From positions 1-64,000 of the forward strand of contig CAZUHB010000011.1 of assembly GCA_964620445.1 (NCBI GenBank): a stretch of 64,000 nt of DNA, written 5' to 3'. Of this stretch, positions 43,188-51,952 are shown piece after piece. The stretch is from CAZUHB01 sp964620445. Lineage in GTDB: Bacteria > Planctomycetota > B15-G4 > CAYZWU01. The notes under the pieces were generated by a model that saw nothing but the letters and a program-made list of their open reading frames with translations, searched no databases and was not told the DNA's origin. The first letter of the stretch is position 1. The number at the start of each line of letters is the position of its first letter. The position numbers were made by a program, and so were the translations under genes.

Positions 43188-44042
43188 TCATGATTCGAAC
43201 CGTCTCTTCAGTCTCGTGCGCACGTCGCGGCCGAACTCCTCCACGAAGCCCGCCGCGTACTCCACGATGTCGAGGCTGTCATCGTCGATCAGCGGAGTGA
43301 GATCCATGGCGAAAGCGAGAAGCGAGGCCTCGTCAACGCCGTGTTTCTGGAAGAAAGTGGCGTTCGCCGTCCAGCGCCCCCTGACGGCCAGGTCGTAGCG
43401 CTTCCCGCCCGTGATCTGCGAGTCGAAGGCGCCTGCCAGGGCGGCCGCAAGGCTCCGGCCGCCGCTCACGTCGAGGGGGACCTTCCGGTCGTCGGCGAGC
43501 CAGTCGAGATCGCGCCAGACCTCGCAGCCGTGGACCTTCTCCGGCCGGGCGGTGCGCGGCAGCTCCCTGAGCGCTTCGATCGTGGCCACCGCGACCGCGA
43601 GGTGCGTGTCGTGCTTGTCGGCGAGATTGTGGGTGTACACCACCGTCGGGCCGATCGCCTCGAGGAGCAGCACGAGGTCCCGCTTCAGACCGCCCGCGCC
43701 CGGGGCCTGGAGCGCCGCGCTCGAGTGGCTGAGCTGGACCATCGCGCCATACTCGCCGATCCGGGCGGCATTGTCCTGTTCGCGCCGGCGGATCCGGCGC
43801 ATCTCGTCGTCGCCCACCGCTGCATAGAGCCCGGTGCGGGGGCTGGCGCCGCCCCGGGCGCAGGTGATCCCTCCGAACCAGAGATCTTCCTTGCCGAAAC
43901 AGGTCACGATCCCGTGGAGCGCCATGAACTCGAGGTCGTCCTGGTGGGCGCCGATCCCGAGATGGGTGATCCGCTCGAGGCCCTGGCCGGCGGCGATCCG
44001 ATCGGGGATGAAAATGGTCGCGGCTTTGTTCTTTAGTTGCAC
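43188..44042 (-). CDS. PIG-L/LmbE-family deacetylase
   Basis: A 284-residue zinc-dependent N-acetyl-sugar deacetylase. GIGAHQDDLEFM is the AHxDDxE zinc and catalytic motif near the N terminus, and YTHNLADKHDTHLAV supplies the second His-rich motif. PIG-L proteins deacetylate GlcNAc residues or conjugates. Being directly upstream of nagB, it plausibly makes a glucosamine compound that is fed to the deaminase; a phosphorylated substrate would be needed for that step, and the kinase is not seen here. The start is GTG 44042 with GAGG upstream. It is divergent from the PfkB gene. Confidence 0.85.
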   Translation of the reverse strand: MQLKNKAATIFIPDRIAAGQGLERITHLGIGAHQDDLEFMALHGIVTCFGKEDLWFGGITCARGGASPRTGLYAAVGDDEMRRIRRREQDNAARIGEYGAMVQLSHSSAALQAPGAGGLKRDLVLLLEAIGPTVVYTHNLADKHDTHLAVAVATIEALRELPRTARPEKVHGCEVWRDLDWLADDRKVPLDVSGGRSLAAALAGAFDSQITGGKRYDLAVRGRWTANATFFQKHGVDEASLLAFAMDLTPLIDDDSLDIVEYAAGFVEEFGRDVRTRLKRRFES

Positions 44043-44127
44043 TCTTTTCGACCTCGCGGTTCAAGGGACGGATAACGATCGGAGCCCCATTTGTAAATTA
44101 TCGACACGACCAATGGCAACCTCGATT

Positions 44128-44149
44128 TCGCTGGCAATGCGGCCAGCGA
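44128..44149 (+). other. Hairpin in the leader of the PfkB gene
   Basis: TCGCTGGC (44128-44135) pairs perfectly with GCCAGCGA (44142-44149), with a 6-base loop. An outer stem AATGG/CCATT (44112-44116 with 44152-44156) can form around it, and an alternative CCAAT/ATTGG pairing competes. The leader could be regulatory, but it matches no known riboswitch. Confidence 0.4.
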
Positions 44150-44219
44150 TACCATTAACTATTGGGAATGGTTGGCTGAGGGGGAGAACCGGCGGATCAT
44201 TGACCATGAGGTGAATAAC

Positions 44220-45176
44220 TTGAGAAACGGTGACGAGAAGTCGCAACGGGCGGATAAAACCGCGGCGCCGATCCTTGTCGTGGGCGAAGTGCTCTACGAC
44301 GTCTTCGACGACAGCCGTGTGATCGGGGGCGCGCCGTTCAATTTTGCCTGCCAGCTCCATTCTCTCGGATTCGAGACTTTTTTCTCCAGCGCCGTCGGCG
44401 ATGACGAGGACGGCCGGGAGATCCTCGCCTTCATGTCCCGCAAGGGGATGGGCACCGACGGTGTGAACAGGGACGGCGACCGGGAAACGGGGCGTGTGAT
44501 CGTATCGCTCGACAGCAGCGGTGTTCCCGAATACGACATTCTCGAGGACCGTGCCTGGGACCGTATCGTGCTGACACCCGCCGTGGAGGGTCTGCTCGAC
44601 GGGCTCATCGCGCTCGTGTGCTACGGCAGCCTCGCCCAGCGCTCGGCCCGGTCGCGGAAATCGATCAGCCGCGTACTCGACAGGGTCGGCCCGGAGGCGG
44701 TGAAGGTGTGCGACCTCAACCTGAGGCAGAACTACTACAGCCCTTCGCTGGTCGATCAATGTCTGCGCAACGCCGATATCCTCAAGCTGAACGAGGAAGA
44801 GCTTGCCGTGGTGAAAGACCTTCTCGAATACGATGGAGAGGATTTTGCCCGGCACCTGGTGGATGCCTATTCGCTCCACTGCCTGTGCGTGACACTCGGG
44901 AGCGAGGGGAGCTGTCTCTATCTTCCTGATGGCAGGTCGGTCGATCACGCTATTGACGAGAGGACCCTTCCCGGAGAACTGAAGGACACCGTGGGAGCGG
45001 GAGACGCCTTCACGGCCATGTTCTGCGCCGGCTTCCTGATGAAGCACGGCTGGGAGACCGTGGTGGACCGGGCGTCCCGCTTCGCGGCCGCGCTTTGCAC
45101 GGTGCGGGGCGCGCTGCCCGATGGGGAGGATTTTTACGAACCGTTCATTCGCGAACTGAACGCCCGCGGGGAGTGA
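44220..45176 (+). CDS. PfkB-family sugar kinase, probably fructokinase
   Basis: About 318 residues with the ribokinase fold: VVGEVLYDVF, GGAPFNFACQLHSLG (substrate Gly-Gly/Asn motif), CDLNLRQNYYS, LKLNEEELAVV, and the catalytic DTVGAGDAFTAMF. The next gene is sucrose-phosphate synthase, and fructokinase genes commonly accompany sucrose genes in bacteria, so fructose is the best substrate guess. The start is uncertain: TTG 44220 has GAGGTGA 5 bases upstream and is preferred over GTG 44211 and TTG 44172. An 80-base spacer with tandem hairpins separates it from the next gene. Confidence 0.8.
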   Translation: MRNGDEKSQRADKTAAPILVVGEVLYDVFDDSRVIGGAPFNFACQLHSLGFETFFSSAVGDDEDGREILAFMSRKGMGTDGVNRDGDRETGRVIVSLDSSGVPEYDILEDRAWDRIVLTPAVEGLLDGLIALVCYGSLAQRSARSRKSISRVLDRVGPEAVKVCDLNLRQNYYSPSLVDQCLRNADILKLNEEELAVVKDLLEYDGEDFARHLVDAYSLHCLCVTLGSEGSCLYLPDGRSVDHAIDERTLPGELKDTVGAGDAFTAMFCAGFLMKHGWETVVDRASRFAAALCTVRGALPDGEDFYEPFIRELNARGE

Positions 45177-45188
45177 GTCGGCGATCGT

Positions 45189-45223
45189 TGCGAAGAATTC
45201 GCACGTTTTGCGAGGAACTCGCG
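45189..45223 (+). repeat. Two 20-bp-phased mini-hairpins with compensatory changes
   Basis: GCGAA-GAA-TTCGC (45190-45202) and GCGAG-GAA-CTCGC (45210-45222) have the same GAA triloop and a 5-bp stem. The one difference in the stem is an A-T to G-C exchange, so pairing is kept. Flanking bases T45189-A45203 and T45209-G45223 can also pair. A third partial copy (GTATTGCGACC) follows at 45225-45234. They lie between the PfkB gene and the SPS gene. Confidence 0.55.
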
Positions 45224-45257
45224 CGTATTGCGACCAGCGGGCCGGAAGGGAGAGGTC

Positions 45258-47495
45258 ATGACCGAGAACGGTCTCTACATCCAGATGTTCAGCATTCACG
45301 GCCTGGTGCGCTCGCGCGACATCGAGATGGGGCGCGACGCGGACACGGGCGGCCAGGTCAAGTACGTGATCGAGCTCGCCGAGACTCTCGGCCGTCAGGA
45401 GGGGGTGGCCCAGGTCGACCTGTTCACACGGGCGATCGACGACAAGCGGGTCGCCAAGATCTACGGCCGCGAGGTGGAGCGCATGGCGGACAATGTCCGC
45501 ATCGTGCGCCTCAAGTGCGGCGGTTTGAAGTACCATCGCAAGGAGCTCCTCTGGCCCTTTCTCGACGAGTACGTCGACCGGGTCCTGACCTTCACGAAGA
45601 AGGAGGGGCGCATCCCCGACCTGGTGCACGGCCACTACGCCGACGGGGGGTACGTGGCCATGTCGCTCTCGCCGCTGTTCGGCGTGCCCTTCGCGTTCAC
45701 CGGCCACTCGATGGGGCGCGTGAAGAAGCAGAAACTCCTCGACGACGGCATGAGCGAGGAGGAGGTCAACGCACAGTACAACATCGACCACCGGATCTCG
45801 GTCGAGGAGACGGTGATCGAGAACGCCTCCCTCGTGGTGACGAGCACTACCCAGGAGATCTCGAAGCAGTACGGGCTCTACGAGAAAAAGGACAATCCCG
45901 TTTTCCAGGTGATCCCGCCCAGCGTCGACCTCGAGCGCTTTTATCCCTACTACGACGACCGGCTACGCGGCGGCAGCAAGCGGGACGAGAAGGTCGTCCA
46001 GGCCGAGGCGTTCATCCTCGAGGAGCTGAACCGCTTCTTCATCAATCCGGAGAAACCGGTGGTGCTCACCCTCTGCCGCCCGGACAAGCGCAAGAACATC
46101 TCGGGGCTGATCGAGGCCTACGGCGAGGACAAGGATCTGCAGGCCATGGCCAACCTGGCCGTCTTCGCCGGGATCCGCAAGGATATCTCCCAGATGGGCG
46201 AGAACGAGAAGGAAGTGCTCACCGACATGCTCCTTCTCATGGACAAGTACGACCTCTACGGCAACATGGCGATTCCAAAATCACACAACCCCACCGACGA
46301 CGTGCCCGCGCTCTACCGCACCACGGCCGTGTCGCACGGCGTTTTCGTGAACTCGGCCCTCACCGAGCCCTTCGGCCTCACCCTGCTCGAGGCGGCCGGA
46401 TGCGGCCTGCCGATCGTGGCCACCAATGACGGCGGACCGATCGACATCGTGGCCAACTGCGACAACGGCATCCTCGTCGATGTGACCGACGAGAAGCAGA
46501 TGGCGCGCGCCGTTCGGTCGATCCTCTCCGACAGGGAATTGTGGAAGAAATATTCGACCAACGGAATCATCGGCGTGCACAAGCACTACACGTGGGAAGC
46601 CCATTGTCAGACGTACACGGAGACGGTCGGTACCATGTTCAGCAGGATTTCAGGAAAGGGCGCGAGCGCGCGCGAGAGCGAGGAATCTGTGGGAGAACGA
46701 CTCACCAAGCTCGACAAGCTGCTCATCACCGATATCGACAACACGCTCACCGGCGATGACGAGGCGATGGCCGAACTCTTCGAGATCCTCAAGGAGCACA
46801 AGGACACGATCGGCTTCTGCCTCGCCACGGGACGCACCCTCGAATCGACCATGGATCTGATCGCCGAGCGGCAGATGCCCCATCCCGACATCCTCATCTC
46901 GTCGGTGGGCACGGAGATCCATTACGCGCGCACCCTGATCGAGGACAAGGGGTGGGCGTCGCACATTTCCCAGTCCTGGGACAGGGAGCGCACCGCCGAG
47001 CTCCTGTCGCAGCTCGACTTCCTCGAACTCCAGGAGCACGAGAACCAGCGCACCTTCAAGGTGAGCTTTTACATGAAGCCCCACCCGGACCACATCCCCT
47101 GGATCTACGAGCTCATGGAGAAGAACCGCCTGAAATGCAACGTGGTCTACTCCCACCAGAGCTACCTCGACGTGCTGCCCTACCGTGCGTCCAAGGGCGG
47201 GGCGGTGAAGTATCTTTCGTCCAAGTGGCGGTTCCCGCCGGACAAGATCATGGTTTTCGGCGATTCGGGCAATGACGAGGAGATGATGCGCGGCCAGTAC
47301 AAGGGCGTCGTGGTGGGCAACTACAGCGCCGAGATGGAAAAGCTCAAGGGCCGCAAGGACGTTTACTTCTCTCCCGAGAACCACGCTGCCGGGATCCTCG
47401 ACGGGCTGCGCCATTTCGGCTTCCTCGAGCGGAAGAAGGAGCCTGCACCTCCTAAAAAAAAAGATGAGAAAGCCTCGGAAGTGAATGCCGATTGA
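45258..47495 (+). CDS. Sucrose-phosphate synthase with C-terminal sucrose-phosphate phosphatase domain
   Basis: A 745-residue bifunctional enzyme. Residues 1-470 are a GT-B glycosyltransferase of the SPS type: LYIQMFSIHGLVRSRDIEMG, DADTGGQVKYVIELAE, HGHYADGGYVAMSL, LTLCRPDKRKNISGLIEAYG and ALTEPFGLTLLEAAGCGLPI. From about 488 a HAD phosphatase follows: LLITDIDNTLTGDD (nucleophile Asp in DIDNT), LATGRTLEST and VFGDSGNDEEMM. SPS makes sucrose 6-phosphate from UDP-glucose and fructose 6-phosphate; the HAD part removes the phosphate. The C-terminal tail is lysine-rich. ATG 45258 is preceded by an A/G-rich stretch (GGAAGGGAGAGG) serving as ribosome-binding site. Confidence 0.9.
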   Translation: MTENGLYIQMFSIHGLVRSRDIEMGRDADTGGQVKYVIELAETLGRQEGVAQVDLFTRAIDDKRVAKIYGREVERMADNVRIVRLKCGGLKYHRKELLWPFLDEYVDRVLTFTKKEGRIPDLVHGHYADGGYVAMSLSPLFGVPFAFTGHSMGRVKKQKLLDDGMSEEEVNAQYNIDHRISVEETVIENASLVVTSTTQEISKQYGLYEKKDNPVFQVIPPSVDLERFYPYYDDRLRGGSKRDEKVVQAEAFILEELNRFFINPEKPVVLTLCRPDKRKNISGLIEAYGEDKDLQAMANLAVFAGIRKDISQMGENEKEVLTDMLLLMDKYDLYGNMAIPKSHNPTDDVPALYRTTAVSHGVFVNSALTEPFGLTLLEAAGCGLPIVATNDGGPIDIVANCDNGILVDVTDEKQMARAVRSILSDRELWKKYSTNGIIGVHKHYTWEAHCQTYTETVGTMFSRISGKGASARESEESVGERLTKLDKLLITDIDNTLTGDDEAMAELFEILKEHKDTIGFCLATGRTLESTMDLIAERQMPHPDILISSVGTEIHYARTLIEDKGWASHISQSWDRERTAELLSQLDFLELQEHENQRTFKVSFYMKPHPDHIPWIYELMEKNRLKCNVVYSHQSYLDVLPYRASKGGAVKYLSSKWRFPPDKIMVFGDSGNDEEMMRGQYKGVVVGNYSAEMEKLKGRKDVYFSPENHAAGILDGLRHFGFLERKKEPAPPKKKDEKASEVNAD

Positions 47496-47629
47496 GGACC
47501 GGACCGGGTGGAGAGCGAGCCGGGACAGAGGTTTCTCGCCGAGGCGCCGGGAATGCCGAGGGACGGGGACCGCTGGTCGAGAGAAAAAGCTGTCCCCTTG
47601 CCGAAGGGCGTGCCGAGGGTTCTCGATCG

Positions 47630-49117
47630 TCATTCCACCGTGATGATGTCGAGATTGGTCAGTTGCGTCCACTTTCCTCCCCAGGGGCCGACCAGGGCCT
47701 GCAGCGACGCGCTGTCTCCCGGATTCCATGTCGCTGACACGGTCACCGGCAGGGTCAACACTCCCTCTTGAGAGACGGTACCGATGAAACCATACCAGAA
47801 GTCAGACTGGAGTCGAAGCCAGCCGTGCTGGGTGAGTTTTCCCGGGTAGGTTTCGTTCCCCCAGCCGAGAAAGACAGGCGCGAGGGGATACCCGATGACC
47901 CGGATGTCGATCGTACCGCCGGGCACGACATCGCCCCTGTGGTAGAGATGATAGTAGAACTCGTCAGCGCCCATGTCGACGCCGTCGCCCCCGGGTCGTG
48001 GATCGCCCTCGAAATCAATACCCTGCAACATCCCATGGTAAGAGTTATACGCCGTGTTGAGGCATGGTGAATTGCGCGTGATATGGTAGTCGCCCTGCGC
48101 GGCATCGACGAAGAGCGGATCGGCGTCGATCATCCCGTCGCCCCAGTCGAAGGCGCAAGTGGGGTCGACGTGGCACGATGTTTGACCACCCTCGACGTCG
48201 GAATAGCTGATCGCAGCCGAGGACGTGCCTTCCAATTCGAATTCCGGTCCCTGCAGAGCGGTATTGTTCCAGAGAATAGTGTTTCTGATTGAAGCCGAAG
48301 AGAGACAGATGAAGCAAAGCCCGCCGCCGCTTTCGAGGGCGGTGTTGTCACAGATCGTGGTGTCGTCGATCTTCAAGGAGGATCGGATGCTTTGGATACC
48401 GCCTCCATCAATTTCAGACCTGTTTCTCACGATGATGTTGTTGGTGAGGATCGAGACGGAAAGTTCGAGGAAAATTCCTCCGCCACGATCGCTGTCGGCG
48501 ACATTCCCCGAAATGATGTTGTTCTCGATGTCCAGTGACGACAAGCCGCAATAAATCCCGCCTCCTGTCGCTGCCCGGTTGTCGACTATCGTGTTGCCGA
48601 CGATTTCGGCGCTGGAGTCAAGGCAGAAAATTCCGCCCCCTGAACCGTAGTAGGCGGTGTTTCCCCTGATGATGTTGTGCGTGATCGTGGGAGAGGCCCA
48701 GTAACAGGCGACTCCCGCGCCCGAATGGGCGGCAAAGTTATCCCTGATGATATTGTTGGTGATCGTTGGCGAGGAGTGGGAGCAGACGATCCCGACACCG
48801 TTCGTGCCCCAACCCCCGGTTACTGTGAAACCGTCGATGACTGCGTTCGGCCCCTCGCCGCTCCGAAACTGGACAACATCCATCCCGCCGTCGATGATTG
48901 TTACTTCCGGCCCCTGCTCGCTCTGCAGGGAGATGTCTTTTCCCGAAAAATCGATGCCACCCGAGTAAGTCCCGGGGCGAACGATGACGGTGTCTCCGCT
49001 GACCGATGCATCGATCGCACCTTGAATCGTTGCGTAGTCGTCGGGGACGAAAACCGTCGTGGAAAATCCTGGAGCGGACAGTACGAGGAGTGTTGCGAGG
49101 AGAACGAGGAATTTCAC
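47630..49117 (-). CDS. Secreted right-handed beta-helix protein with C-terminal module
   Basis: A 495-residue protein. The signal peptide (KFLVLLATLLVLSAPG) is followed by VFVPDDYATIQGAIDASVSG, the usual start of Pmp/pectate-lyase-like helices, and then repeated TITNNIIRxN and GGGIxC coils to about residue 300. Residues around LFVDAAQGDYHIT and GDPRPGGDGVDMGADEF match the tail of choice-of-anchor-Q type helices. The last 100 residues (GDVVPGGTIDIRVIGYP to LTNLDIITVE) are the same module that ends the C11 peptidase. The GTG start has AGGGA upstream. The protein may bind or cleave a polysaccharide; no catalytic residues are evident. It separates the sucrose synthesis gene from sucrose synthase. 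Confidence 0.85.
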   Translation of the reverse strand: MKFLVLLATLLVLSAPGFSTTVFVPDDYATIQGAIDASVSGDTVIVRPGTYSGGIDFSGKDISLQSEQGPEVTIIDGGMDVVQFRSGEGPNAVIDGFTVTGGWGTNGVGIVCSHSSPTITNNIIRDNFAAHSGAGVACYWASPTITHNIIRGNTAYYGSGGGIFCLDSSAEIVGNTIVDNRAATGGGIYCGLSSLDIENNIISGNVADSDRGGGIFLELSVSILTNNIIVRNRSEIDGGGIQSIRSSLKIDDTTICDNTALESGGGLCFICLSSASIRNTILWNNTALQGPEFELEGTSSAAISYSDVEGGQTSCHVDPTCAFDWGDGMIDADPLFVDAAQGDYHITRNSPCLNTAYNSYHGMLQGIDFEGDPRPGGDGVDMGADEFYYHLYHRGDVVPGGTIDIRVIGYPLAPVFLGWGNETYPGKLTQHGWLRLQSDFWYGFIGTVSQEGVLTLPVTVSATWNPGDSASLQALVGPWGGKWTQLTNLDIITVE

Positions 49118-49273
49118 GGTATTTTTTCCCTGGCTTGAGCAATTCTGCGGTCAACGAACGCTAGTGTACCAGGAAAGACTACCATCCGGGCGCGCAAGGG
49201 TAACAAACCCGTGAGAGTCTGGTCATCGGGATTCACGAACTGCTTGAGCTCAGCTCCGGGTCAGCTCGGTCTC

Positions 49274-49294
49274 GCCGCTTTGAACCAAAGCGGC
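49274..49294 (-). terminator. 9-bp hairpin after the sucrose synthase gene
   Basis: GCCGCTTTG (49274-49282) and CAAAGCGGC (49286-49294) pair perfectly around a 3-base loop, 12 bases after the sucrose synthase stop. No T-tract follows on the minus strand, so it is terminator-like only. A GAGCT-C-AGCTC palindrome lies just beyond it. Confidence 0.45.
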
Positions 49295-49306
49295 CTGCTC
49301 ATCGTT

Positions 49307-51754
49307 TCATCCGGAGCCGCTCAGTATCGTGTCCGCTGTTTCCTTCGCCCCGTCGGTGTTGTGCTTCTCGAGCAGCTTCTTGGCCATGGGGCGGTAGAGC
49401 AGCTGGTAGAGGGTATCGATGTACTGCTTCTGGGGCCGCGAGTTCTCCTTGGACACGAAGTTCCAGAAACCGTAGATCTTGGCGAGCTTGATCAGCTCGG
49501 CCGCGTGCATGTCCCAGGTGTACCGCTCGAGGACCCTCTGGACACCGCCCTCGGCAATCTTGCGCCAGAGCTCCTCGTGCCCCTCGCCGGACACGATCGG
49601 CAGGATCGCCTCTTCCACCTGCTTGTGGTTGTTCGGGTTGATGTGGTATCCCGACTTGCCGTTCACGATCGTTTCCAGCGGACCGCCGTAGCGGGTGGCC
49701 ACGGTGGGGAGCCCGGAGATCATGCCCTCGAGCACGGTGAGACCGAATGCCTCGAAGAGCGCGGGCTGCACGAACACACCGCCCCGGTCGGCCATGAGCC
49801 GGTACATTTCGCCCACCTTGTTCTTGTCCCCTTCCATCTCGAGCCAGCGGATCGATCCGTCGAGATGGTACTTGCTGACGAGATCGTACATCATGTCGAT
49901 CTGGTTCTGCTCCTCTGTGTCCGAGGAGCGCGACTTCTCCACGTAACCGGACACGATGACGAGGTTGCACGATTCGCGCAGCTTCTTGCTCTTGCCGAAG
50001 GCCTCCACGAGGCCGGTGATGTTCTTGATGTGATCGAGGCGCGCGATCGTGTAGATCGGCTTCTTGGCAGGATCGTCGAGGCTGAAGCGGCTCGTCTCGT
50101 CGCTGCGGCCGAAGAAGATCCGCTCGGTGAGTTTTTTCGAGAGCGCCTCGTTGCGCCGTTCCTTCTCCCAGAAGGGGAAGAAGTATTTCTGATCCACGCC
50201 CGGCGGCACGATGTTGAACCGGGGATGGAACATGTTCGATCCGCTCACGACACGGTAGAGTCCGGGCATGTTGTAGGACCGGTACGATTCGTACTGCCCG
50301 ATCGTCGACGTGGTGCCGGCGATCTCCTGGTAGGAACTCGTGACCGTGATGTTGGCCGCGCACATGGCGATCAGGTCGGCCGTGAACTGGAGCGAGAAAT
50401 GGTACTGGTCGTCCATCTCCTTCCAGTTCAGGTCGCTGTAGAGATACTTGGCCTTTTCCAGGGCGTGGGCGATCGTGCAGTAGGTCACGCCCATGCTCCG
50501 GCTCATGAGGTAAGCCACGAGATTTCCGTCGGAGTAGTTGCCCACGATCAGATCGGGTCTGTGGCCCAGCTCGCCGAGAAGTTCCGATTCCACGTCGCGC
50601 GCGTAATCCTCGAGGTAGGGCCAGATCTCGAACCGCGAGATCCACTGGTCGGTCTTGGACCTGTTCTTGCACCGGAAGGGCACACGCAGGATCTTCGTAA
50701 AATTCGTGTCGTGCACGTCCTCGATGCGCACGTTGCACTTCGTCTCCCCCGCCTCGGGAATGAGGCGGGTGATGATGTAGATCTCGGGAGTCAGCTGGAG
50801 TCCCGCGTCATGGATCCTCCTGCTCAGCTCCTCCTCGAGCGCCTTCACCTGGTTGAGGATGTAGACGACCTGGCCGCCCGTATCCGGTTTGCCGAGCACG
50901 TTCTCCTGGGCGAACCAGCCGTGGGGCGTGAGAATGGCGATCGAGTGGATCATGGGGATCCGGCTGAAGAACTCTCCCACCACCTCGTGGTCGGGGTGCT
51001 CGAGCACCGAATTGAGGAGCTCCATCGTCGACCGCGTCCGGCGCGCGTCGCGCCCCCAGCCCCGCTCGAAACCGAGCTTGCTCAGGAAGGGGTGCAGCTC
51101 GCTGTAGGGAGTCTCTTCCGGAACGCTCTCGAGATAGTCGAGCGCGTCCTTCATGCGGCGATTCAGGTCGGGCAGGGAGGGCACCGAGGGCGAGATCATG
51201 AGCTGGGTGCCCTCGATCTGGTGCACCTTCAGGAAACTGAGCAGCTTGGAGAGGAACTCCTCCTGGTTGGTGAAAAGCTGGCTCGAAAGATATCTGAGGA
51301 AATAGTAGATCCCCTTCCCGATGTTGCGCGAATCCTTGATGAGCGGGGACGTGATGAAAGGATCCATGTCGATCTCGAGATCGTCGCACTCCGACCGCGG
51401 TACACCGAGCACGATCGAATCCCTCGTCTGCAGGTACTTGCTCACCGGGATCTGTTCGTAGCGGTTCGCCGTGCGCGGGATTCCGTAGATGGCGGTCTCG
51501 CCGATCCTGCGGCGCGTGACCAGGTAGGAATGTTCCTCATGGAAAACGACTTCCTGCAGAAGCTCGATCAGCTTGCGCAGATCGGATTCTATCCTGAACT
51601 CTTCTCCCTTGCCGTTTTTCTCGCAGAAGAGTTCGAATTCCTCGATGACCTGGTCCCGGAGCAGGAAAGCATTTTCCTTGAGACGGAGCTCTTCGAGAAA
51701 GACCCTGAAGTCGGACTGGTGTTCTTCGTCAATGATTTTGTCGAGAAGAAACAT
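49307..51754 (-). CDS. Sucrose synthase
   Basis: An 815-residue enzyme of the length usual for plant and cyanobacterial sucrose synthase. The N-terminal regulatory half is followed by HGWFAQENVLGKPDTGGQVV, VGNYSDGNLVAYLMSRSMGV, CTIAHALEKAKYLYSDLNWK, YTIARLDHIKNITGLVEAFG and PALFEAFGLTVLEGMISGLP, all family signatures including the GT4 EX7E pair. It cleaves sucrose with UDP (or ADP) to give UDP-glucose and fructose, and works reversibly. ATG 51754 was chosen because AGGGG lies 8 bases upstream; upstream in-frame starts would add 25 residues with no known counterpart. It lies in opposite orientation to the SPS gene, so it may be regulated separately. Confidence 0.95.
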   Translation of the reverse strand: MFLLDKIIDEEHQSDFRVFLEELRLKENAFLLRDQVIEEFELFCEKNGKGEEFRIESDLRKLIELLQEVVFHEEHSYLVTRRRIGETAIYGIPRTANRYEQIPVSKYLQTRDSIVLGVPRSECDDLEIDMDPFITSPLIKDSRNIGKGIYYFLRYLSSQLFTNQEEFLSKLLSFLKVHQIEGTQLMISPSVPSLPDLNRRMKDALDYLESVPEETPYSELHPFLSKLGFERGWGRDARRTRSTMELLNSVLEHPDHEVVGEFFSRIPMIHSIAILTPHGWFAQENVLGKPDTGGQVVYILNQVKALEEELSRRIHDAGLQLTPEIYIITRLIPEAGETKCNVRIEDVHDTNFTKILRVPFRCKNRSKTDQWISRFEIWPYLEDYARDVESELLGELGHRPDLIVGNYSDGNLVAYLMSRSMGVTYCTIAHALEKAKYLYSDLNWKEMDDQYHFSLQFTADLIAMCAANITVTSSYQEIAGTTSTIGQYESYRSYNMPGLYRVVSGSNMFHPRFNIVPPGVDQKYFFPFWEKERRNEALSKKLTERIFFGRSDETSRFSLDDPAKKPIYTIARLDHIKNITGLVEAFGKSKKLRESCNLVIVSGYVEKSRSSDTEEQNQIDMMYDLVSKYHLDGSIRWLEMEGDKNKVGEMYRLMADRGGVFVQPALFEAFGLTVLEGMISGLPTVATRYGGPLETIVNGKSGYHINPNNHKQVEEAILPIVSGEGHEELWRKIAEGGVQRVLERYTWDMHAAELIKLAKIYGFWNFVSKENSRPQKQYIDTLYQLLYRPMAKKLLEKHNTDGAKETADTILSGSG

Positions 51755-51852
51755 GGTATTTTCCCCTGAAGTGTTGTCCCCTTTTCTATCAGGCATCAAG
51801 CCTCTTCCATCTATCGATCCTAAATTCATATCGGCAGATTTTCTTCCAGCCT

Positions 51853-51882
51853 ATAATCGAATCACCATATATTAACTCGCAA
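51853..51882 (-). promoter_or_regulatory. Promoter candidate for sucrose synthase
   Basis: On the minus strand, TTGCGA (51882-51877) and GATTAT (51858-51853) are spaced by 18 bases in an AT-rich region, about 100 bases before the start codon. Four of six bases match consensus in each box. Confidence 0.35.
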
Positions 51883-51904
51883 AAAATAGCCTATTCGTTA
51901 GGCT
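51881..51904 (-). terminator. Intrinsic terminator or attenuator upstream of sucrose synthase
   Basis: On the minus strand AGCCTA-ACGAA-TAGGCT (51904-51888) is followed by ATTTTTT (51887-51881). This is the only hairpin in the window with a clean stem and U-tract. It lies upstream of the sucrose synthase gene rather than after one, and its U-tract overlaps the proposed -35 box, so it may insulate the promoter or act as a leader attenuator. Confidence 0.5.
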
Positions 51905-51952
51905 CGTGACAGAGAAAACGAAGACTTCCGGATTTTTGTCTGAACTTGTTGC

